In this document: positions 14,230 through 18,615 of the stretch, one piece after another
Layout of the letters: the number at the start of each line of letters is the position of its first letter
Position numbering within the stretch: the first letter of the stretch is position 1
Origin: Flemingiibacterium sp964430755
GTDB taxonomy: Bacteria > Bacillota > Clostridia > Oscillospirales > CAG-272
Direction of reading: 5' to 3'
Length of the DNA stretch: 18,615 nt
Assembly: GCA_964430755.1 (NCBI GenBank)
Contig: CAYSFT010000044.1
Location: forward strand, 1-18,615
Translations under genes and position numbers: made by a program
The notes under the pieces: generated by a model
What the model saw: the letters and a program-made list of their open reading frames with translations, nothing else
What the model was told of the DNA's origin: nothing
Database searches by the model: none

Positions 14230-15030
14230 ATGAAGAAACGAATTACATACGAAAAAAAGCTCTGTATGTCGGAGCTTCACATAACACACGCCGTTTACGA
14301 ATCTGAGCATCACTGTGACGGCGGTCTCGGTGCGGATTCCGCAAGAATAGTGCTGTGCGTCCAAGGCAGTGCGGATATCAGAGGCAACGGCATCAATATA
14401 AATGCACATCAGGGAGAGCTTTTTTATATTCCCGAGGGAGCAAGATACGACATCATCTGGAACGGTACACCCGAGATCGAATATTATATTTTCCATATAT
14501 TCTCGCGTAAATACGACACCGAAAATATTGAACGCTATGAAATGCAGATGATAAACAGCATTGACGCTGATTATGCACTCGGAGTCTTTCGTGAGGTTCT
14601 TGAGCTTATGGAAAACGGCAGCAGGGTATGCAAGGTCAAGGCTGTCGGATTATATTACGGATTTTATGCTGAGGTACTGCCCTTTCTTCGCACGGAAGCA
14701 CCGAAACGCTGTCACGCGGCTGTTCTGACGGCCGTCAGCTATATCGAATCGCATTTCGCCGAGGATACATCCGCACGTGAGCTTGCAGGTATTGCGTGCG
14801 TCAGCGAATCAAGACTGTACCACCTTTTCCGCAAAGACCTTGGAACAACGCCTGTCGCTTACCGTAACGATCTGCGTATACGTCATGCAGCGGCAGCACT
14901 GCGCTCGGGTGATGAGAGTATTGATCAGATATCAGTAAACTGCGGTTTTCATTCGGCGGCATATTTTCGTGAGATCTTCAAGCGAAACACGGGCTTTTCA
15001 CCGGCAAAATACCGTCAGATGGCGAAATAA
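14230..15030 (+). CDS. AraC-family transcriptional regulator with cupin sensor domain
   Basis: A 266-residue protein. Residues 10-110 form an AraC-type cupin (HQGELFYIPEGARYDIIW). The last 100 residues contain the two helix-turn-helix motifs of the family: SARELAGIACVSESRLYHLF and IDQISVNCGFHSAAYFREIF, ending with the signature GFSPAKYRQM. The ligand is unknown; the family often senses sugars or other small molecules. GAAAGG about 8 nt upstream sets the ATG. It is divergent from the quinone oxidoreductase and 18 nt upstream of pcp, so it may be autoregulated through the 17-bp direct repeats on either side of its promoter. Confidence 0.92.
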   Translation: MKKRITYEKKLCMSELHITHAVYESEHHCDGGLGADSARIVLCVQGSADIRGNGININAHQGELFYIPEGARYDIIWNGTPEIEYYIFHIFSRKYDTENIERYEMQMINSIDADYALGVFREVLELMENGSRVCKVKAVGLYYGFYAEVLPFLRTEAPKRCHAAVLTAVSYIESHFAEDTSARELAGIACVSESRLYHLFRKDLGTTPVAYRNDLRIRHAAAALRSGDESIDQISVNCGFHSAAYFREIFKRNTGFSPAKYRQMAK

Positions 15031-15048
15031 CACAATAAGGAGACAGCA

Positions 15049-15633
15049 ATGAAGGATATACTTATAACCGGATTTGAGCCGTTCAGAGGAGAAACGATAA
15101 ACCCATCATGGGAGGCAGTCTCGCACTTACCCTCCATAATAGGTGAATATTCACTGACAAAGCTTCTTATTCCCGTTGTCTTTGGAACGGCAGCCGAAAG
15201 CGTGATAAAAGCGGCCGGCGAAATATCTCCCGATGTTATACTTTGTATCGGTCAAGCAGGCGGAAGAAACGCCGTAACCCCTGAGCTTGTCGGAATAAAC
15301 CTACGTCATGCCTCCATTCCCGATAACGACGGGTATAAACCGAGCGATGAGCCGATTGTTTTAGGTGGTAACGCTGCTTACTTTTCGACTTTACCGGTTC
15401 GTAAAATTGCACAGGCGATAAACAATGCCGGTGTAACTTCTGCAGTCTCATATTCCGCCGGCACATACGTTTGCAACGAGGTGCTTTACACGCTGCTGTA
15501 CCATTACCAAAACAGCAAAACAAGGGTTGGCTTTATACATATACCGTATTCAAAAGAGCAAAACAAAGAGCCGTCTATGGAGCTTGATTTAATTGTTAAA
15601 GGCTTGACGGCTGCGATTGAAAATATTAACTGA
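15049..15633 (+). CDS. pcp: Pyroglutamyl-peptidase I
   Basis: A 194-residue cytoplasmic cysteine peptidase (family C15) that removes N-terminal pyroglutamate from peptides. The catalytic triad is visible: Glu79 (GGRNAVTPELVGIN), Cys142 (SAGTYVCN) and His164 (GFIHIPY). The N-terminal ILITGFEPFRGETINPSWEAV is the family start block (residues 4-24). It is about 20 residues shorter than typical members (about 215) but lacks no catalytic element. The ribosome binding site AAGGAG lies 18 nt after the araC-type gene; the next gene follows after 12 nt, so it lies mid-operon. Confidence 0.93.
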   Translation: MKDILITGFEPFRGETINPSWEAVSHLPSIIGEYSLTKLLIPVVFGTAAESVIKAAGEISPDVILCIGQAGGRNAVTPELVGINLRHASIPDNDGYKPSDEPIVLGGNAAYFSTLPVRKIAQAINNAGVTSAVSYSAGTYVCNEVLYTLLYHYQNSKTRVGFIHIPYSKEQNKEPSMELDLIVKGLTAAIENIN

Positions 15634-15645
15634 GGTGTCTTCGAG

Positions 15646-16131
15646 ATGAAGAAAATTATAGTGATCGGCTGCCCGGGAAGCGGCAAAAGTACGCTTTCAA
15701 GAGCACTGCATCAAAAGACGGGACTGCCTCTGTATCACCTTGATATGATGTTTTGGAACCCCGATAAAACCACTGTGGAAAAAAGTATTTTTCGTGAACG
15801 CTTGTCGGCAGTGCTCGAAAAAGACGAGTGGATCATTGACGGGAATTACAGCTCAACGATGGAACTGCGACTTGCGGCGTGTGACACGGTTATTTTCCTC
15901 GATTATCCGCTTGATGTTTGCCTTGGCGGTGTTCGCAAACGGCGTGGAAAGCCGCGAAGCGATATGCCGTGGGTGGAAACAGAGGACGATGCCGAATTTA
16001 TCGAGTTTATAAAAAGCTATAATGAACAGCAAAAGCCGAGGGTTTTGTCGTTACTCGAAAAATACCGCAGTAAAAATGTAATCACCCTTACAAGCCGAGA
16101 AGAAGCGGACGAGTTTTTGGCTCGATTGTAA
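15646..16131 (+). CDS. FlaR/adenylate-kinase-like P-loop NTPase
   Basis: A 161-residue P-loop protein with Walker A GCPGSGKST at residues 8-16. The following LPLYHLDMMFWNPD and EWIIDGNYSSTMELRL are typical of the group annotated as DNA topology modulation protein FlaR or adenylate-kinase-related kinase. CDTVIFLDYPLDVCLGGVRKR includes the Walker-B-like strand and a lid-type Arg cluster. It probably phosphorylates a nucleotide or other small molecule; the substrate is unknown, and the FlaR name rests on family annotation. Its TGAGGTG ribosome binding site overlaps the pcp stop codon, implying coupled translation. Confidence 0.8.
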   Translation: MKKIIVIGCPGSGKSTLSRALHQKTGLPLYHLDMMFWNPDKTTVEKSIFRERLSAVLEKDEWIIDGNYSSTMELRLAACDTVIFLDYPLDVCLGGVRKRRGKPRSDMPWVETEDDAEFIEFIKSYNEQQKPRVLSLLEKYRSKNVITLTSREEADEFLARL

Positions 16132-16172
16132 CTGTTAATCAGATAATCATAATCAATAAAAGGAGAACAGAT

Positions 16173-16839
16173 ATGAAGCTTGCTTTCAGTGCTTTGATAA
16201 AATTCACCGTCGGACTGCTTCTTGTTGGAGCGTTGCTGTTTTTGCCGGCAGGAAGTCTTTCCTATATGAACGGCTGGTTGTTTATCGGACTTTTGTTTGT
16301 CCCGATGCTGATTCTCGGTGTCGTCCTACTAATAAAAGCCCCCAATTTACTTAAAAAAAGGCTTGGAGCAAAGGAAAAGGAAAATACGCAAAAGGGCGTG
16401 GTCGCTGTGTCGGGGCTGCTCTTTGTCGCCGGATTCATCGTTGCAGGACTCGATTTTCGCTTCGGCTGGTCGAAAATGCCGCTGTGGTGCGTGATAATAG
16501 CGTCGGTCATATTGCTGATCTCCTATGCGCTATATGCCGAGGTGATGCGAGAGAATGCCTACCTTTCAAGAACAGTAGAAGTGCAAGAGAATCAAAAGGT
16601 AGTCGATACCGGGCTTTACGGCATCGTTCGTCACCCGATGTATGCAGTGACGCTGTGGCTTTTTCCTATCTATTCCCATAGTGCTTGGCTCGTGGTGGTC
16701 GCTGCTTTGCTTTTTGCCTTATATTGCAGTAATTGTCATTCGCATACATAACGAGGAAAAAGTGCTTGAGGCAGGACTTGAAGGATATACGGAATACAAA
16801 AAACGGGGGAAATACAGAATTTTACCGTTTATCTGGTGA
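16173..16839 (+). pseudogene. Isoprenylcysteine carboxyl methyltransferase-family membrane protein, frameshifted
   Basis: Frame 1 runs 16173-16751 and starts with several hydrophobic segments (residues 6-26, 33-54, 77-94, 103-119). It reaches the family methyltransferase block VVDTGLYGIVRHPMYAVTLW and then ends out of character at YCSNCHSHT. From about 16717 the reading frame one base on gives LPYIAVIVIRIHNEEKVLEA followed by GLEGYTEYKKRGKYRILPFIW, ending at TGA 16837. This is the usual C-terminus of the family, including the conserved RIxNEE and PFIW. The two frames join if one base of the run CTTTTTG at 16710-16716 is removed. It is a one-base insertion, a sequencing or assembly error, or, less likely, a +1 ribosomal slip. 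Its AGGAG site lies 7 nt before the ATG. Confidence 0.8.
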
Positions 16840-16852
16840 ACGGAGTGAAAAC

Positions 16853-17017
16853 ATGATTAAAGAATTAATTCACGATCCCATCTTCCTTGCAGGAAAAGTC
16901 AGATGCCGAAGCGGTCGCCGCAGTAAAGAGGCAGCACAGAAGCTTGTGGCGCTGGGATATACGAACATCGTGGAGTTCGGTGGGATCCTCGACTGTACGA
17001 GCGATGTTGTGAGTTAA
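16853..17017 (+). pseudogene. Chimeric remnant: peptide deformylase start joined to a rhodanese C-terminal half
   Basis: A 54-codon frame with CGGAGTG upstream. Residues 1-15 (MIKELIHDPIFLAGK) match the characteristic N-terminus of a clostridial peptide deformylase. From residue 18 the sequence becomes the second half of a rhodanese-like domain: active-site loop CRSGRRS with the catalytic Cys18, then AAQKLVALGYTNIVEFGGI. The deformylase catalytic motifs and the N-terminal half of the rhodanese are absent, so neither activity is expected. Base 17 of the frame to about 16905 marks the join. It looks like a deletion or recombination scar; a mis-join in assembly is also possible. Confidence 0.65.
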
Positions 17018-17041
17018 GAGTGAACAATCGCATATTATCTC

Positions 17042-17078
17042 AGGCAGCTGCTTTTGTGCGGCTGTCTTTGTTTTATTT
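17042..17078 (+). terminator. Terminator closing the araC-pcp unit
   Basis: AGGCAGCTGC (17042-17051) pairs with GCGGCTGTCT (17058-17067) over 10 bp with two G-T wobbles. The TTTTGT loop is followed by TTGTTTTATTT. Confidence 0.8.
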
Positions 17079-17154
17079 GTAAATGTGGTGAAAATATATT
17101 TTTTTAGTATACTAATGCAGCATTTATTCGTTTAAAATTAAATCACCATATTAC

Positions 17155-17183
17155 TTGACTGAAATTTGCATATATGATATAAT
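17155..17183 (+). promoter_or_regulatory. Promoter of the LRR surface-protein gene
   Basis: TTGACT (17155-17160) and TATAAT (17178-17183) have a 17-bp spacer. A perfect 12-bp palindrome, TTAGTATACTAA (17104-17115), lies about 40 bp upstream of the -35 and might be a regulator site (low confidence). Confidence 0.82.
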
Positions 17184-17223
17184 ATATGGTATATTCTTTA
17201 TCCATTTTTAGGAGGACAATATT

Positions 17224-18615
17224 TTGAAAAAACTTTCAAGAAAGATCACTGCCCTGCTTCTTGCATCAACAATGCTTCTACCGCAAGGTATGATGTTTGC
17301 GGATGACAGCACAGAGGCAGAAGAAACAACCGCGATTACGGAAGATGTTATCGAAGAAGATACATCTGCACCTGACGAAACATCGATGGAGGAAACCACC
17401 GACGAAATTGAACCTGCGGAAAACGACACGGTTCCGGAGGACGGTCAGGAAATAATTCTTGAAGCTGTTCCGGAAACCACTGCGACACCTGATGAAACCA
17501 CGGCCGCAGAGGAAGAAACCACGGCTGAACCCGATGAAACCACGACCGCAGAGGAAGAACCCGATGTGCCTGAAATCGCCTCCGGTACTTGCGGTCCTGA
17601 TCTTACCTGGACACTTTACGAAGGCGGCGAGCTTGTAATCAGCGGTACGGGCGCAATGTCGAATTGGAGCAGTTACGAAAATATACCGTGGTATAGTTAT
17701 CGTTATCAGATTGAAACACTTACAATTGAAGACGGCGTAACGACTATCGGCGAGAAGGCGTTCGAGCATTGTTATAGTCTGACAAGCGTTACCATTCCCG
17801 ACAGTGTAATCACCATCGGTGAATGGGCGTTCTACGGTTGCGACAATCTTACAAGCGTCACCATCCCCGATAGCGTAATCACCATCGGTGAATGGGCGTT
17901 CTACGGTTGCGACAATCTTACAAGCGTCACCATCCCCGATAGCGTAACAACTATAGAAAACTTGGTATTCGCACATTGCTCCAACCTGACAAGCGTTATC
18001 ATCCCCAATAGCATAACGGCTATCGGCAGTCAGTCATTCGCTCAATGCGAAAGTTTGACGAGCGTTAGCATAGGAGACAGCGTAACAATTATCGGCTACA
18101 GGGCATTCTCCGATTGCTCCAGTCTTACAAGCGTCATCATCCCCGATAATGTAACAACTATAGGATTCGAGACATTCTACAATTGTACCAACCTTACGAA
18201 TGTTACCATAGGCGACAGCGTAGAATATATTGGCGACGAGACATTCGCTTATTGCGCTAATATGACTGACGTTACTATGGGCAACAACATAGAATATATC
18301 GGCGATTCTGCATTTGCTTATTGCGAAAAACTGACGAGCATTACTATCCCAAGCAGCGTAACAAGCATCGGCGGCTCCGCCTTCTCCTATTGCTACGCCC
18401 TTACAAAGGCAACAATCTACTCGCGAAATGCGTCGTTCGGCACAGATGTATTTGGCTACGTGCCGTCGACCTTCGAAATCAACGGCTACGCAGGCTCAAC
18501 GGCAGAAACATATGCAAGCGAGAACAGCCATGCTTTTGTTGTGCTTGAAGAACCTGAAGTTCCCGAAGAAGATCGTACAGAAATCGCCTCCGGAAAATGC
18601 GGTGCTAAGCTTACG
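17224..18615 (+). CDS. Secreted BspA-like (LRR_5) modular surface protein, N-terminal part
   Basis: The frame is open to the window end (464 codons seen). The start is TTG 17224, 8 nt after AGGAGG (17210-17215); no ATG precedes the signal peptide. Residues 1-26 are a signal peptide (MKKLSRKITALLLASTMLLP, then cleavage near FA-DD). Residues 27-117 are a Thr/Glu/Asp-rich linker with repeated ETT and PDETT motifs. Residues 118-179 form a cap module (ASGTCGPDLTWTL, ELVISGTGAM, PWYSY) known from Ruminococcaceae LRR proteins. From 180 to about 409 come ten 23-residue LRR_5 repeats of the type FxxCxxLTSVTIPDSVTxIG. After a closing segment (YAGSTAETYASE), EIASGKCGAKLT near 18580 begins a second cap module. 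It is probably an adhesin or a cell-surface protein; the anchor lies outside the window. Confidence 0.85.
   Translation, partial: MKKLSRKITALLLASTMLLPQGMMFADDSTEAEETTAITEDVIEEDTSAPDETSMEETTDEIEPAENDTVPEDGQEIILEAVPETTATPDETTAAEEETTAEPDETTTAEEEPDVPEIASGTCGPDLTWTLYEGGELVISGTGAMSNWSSYENIPWYSYRYQIETLTIEDGVTTIGEKAFEHCYSLTSVTIPDSVITIGEWAFYGCDNLTSVTIPDSVITIGEWAFYGCDNLTSVTIPDSVTTIENLVFAHCSNLTSVIIPNSITAIGSQSFAQCESLTSVSIGDSVTIIGYRAFSDCSSLTSVIIPDNVTTIGFETFYNCTNLTNVTIGDSVEYIGDETFAYCANMTDVTMGNNIEYIGDSAFAYCEKLTSITIPSSVTSIGGSAFSYCYALTKATIYSRNASFGTDVFGYVPSTFEINGYAGSTAETYASENSHAFVVLEEPEVPEEDRTEIASGKCGAKLT
17806..17943 (+). repeat. Perfect 69-bp tandem duplication within the LRR region
   Basis: Bases 17806-17874 and 17875-17943 are identical over 69 bp, exactly one 23-residue repeat unit (VITIGEWAFYGCDNLTSVTI and onward). 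The other repeats in the gene differ from each other at many silent and coding positions, so this copy is recent. Confidence 0.95.

Noticed and set aside
17278..17976. A 232-codon open frame on the minus strand opposite the LRR gene
   Set aside because: It mirrors the repeats of the plus-strand coding sequence, has no SD, and encodes repetitive Gly/Arg/Phe-rich sequence without a family match; it is an antisense artefact of codon bias.
17806..18400. CRISPR-like array because of the regular 69-bp repetition
   Set aside because: The repetition is in frame with a continuous LRR protein, and the units are not separated by unique spacers.

Overview
The window looks like a chromosomal segment of a low-to-medium GC anaerobic Firmicute, most likely a gut Clostridia of the Oscillospirales/Ruminococcaceae type (inference). 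The reasons are strong GGAGG-type Shine-Dalgarno sites, consensus TTGACA/TATAAT promoters with 17-bp spacers, a ClpC-type ATPase, a plasmalogen-related aldehyde operon, and a BspA-like leucine-rich surface protein. Genes are tightly packed and no gap exceeds about 210 bases. No tRNA, rRNA, CRISPR, prophage or insertion sequence was recognised.

Layout. (1) 1-1832, plus strand: the C-terminal half of ClpC, then a promoter, an FlK-type hotdog thioesterase and a small zinc-ribbon protein, closed by a terminator. (2) 1886-4971, plus strand: a two-gene unit with its own promoter and terminator. It encodes a DUF2357/PD-(D/E)XK_7-type protein and a RadC-like protein, and both appear to have lost their catalytic motifs. 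(3) 4983-8142, minus strand: a response regulator, an overlapping histidine kinase, an overlapping 8-TM membrane protein, and then, behind a strongly structured 115-nt leader, a small two-TM membrane protein. (4) 8223-12118, minus strand: a self-contained MarR-controlled operon of marR, iron-type alcohol dehydrogenase, ALDH3-type aldehyde dehydrogenase and YhhN lysoplasmalogenase. It has a consensus promoter flanked by two TTGTTGAA-type operators and ends in a terminator. The gene set suggests release and disposal of fatty aldehydes from plasmalogens. (5) 12165-12854, minus strand: two small proteins, one of them a paralogue of the small membrane protein in block 3. (6) 13042-15030: a PIG3-type quinone oxidoreductase and an AraC-family regulator, divergently transcribed; the intergenic region holds two promoters and a 17-bp direct repeat. 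(7) 15049-17078, plus strand: genes in line with araC for pyroglutamyl-peptidase, a FlaR/adenylate-kinase-like P-loop protein, a frameshifted isoprenylcysteine-methyltransferase-like membrane protein, and a short chimeric remnant (peptide-deformylase start joined to a rhodanese end), then a terminator. (8) 17155-18615, plus strand: the start of a secreted, modular LRR_5 surface protein with a TTG start and a fresh 69-bp internal duplication; it runs off the window.

The observations most worth following are the MarR/ADH/ALDH/lysoplasmalogenase operon, the paired catalytically degenerate nuclease and RadC proteins, the structured leader at 5385-5499, and the two decaying genes at 16173-17017.
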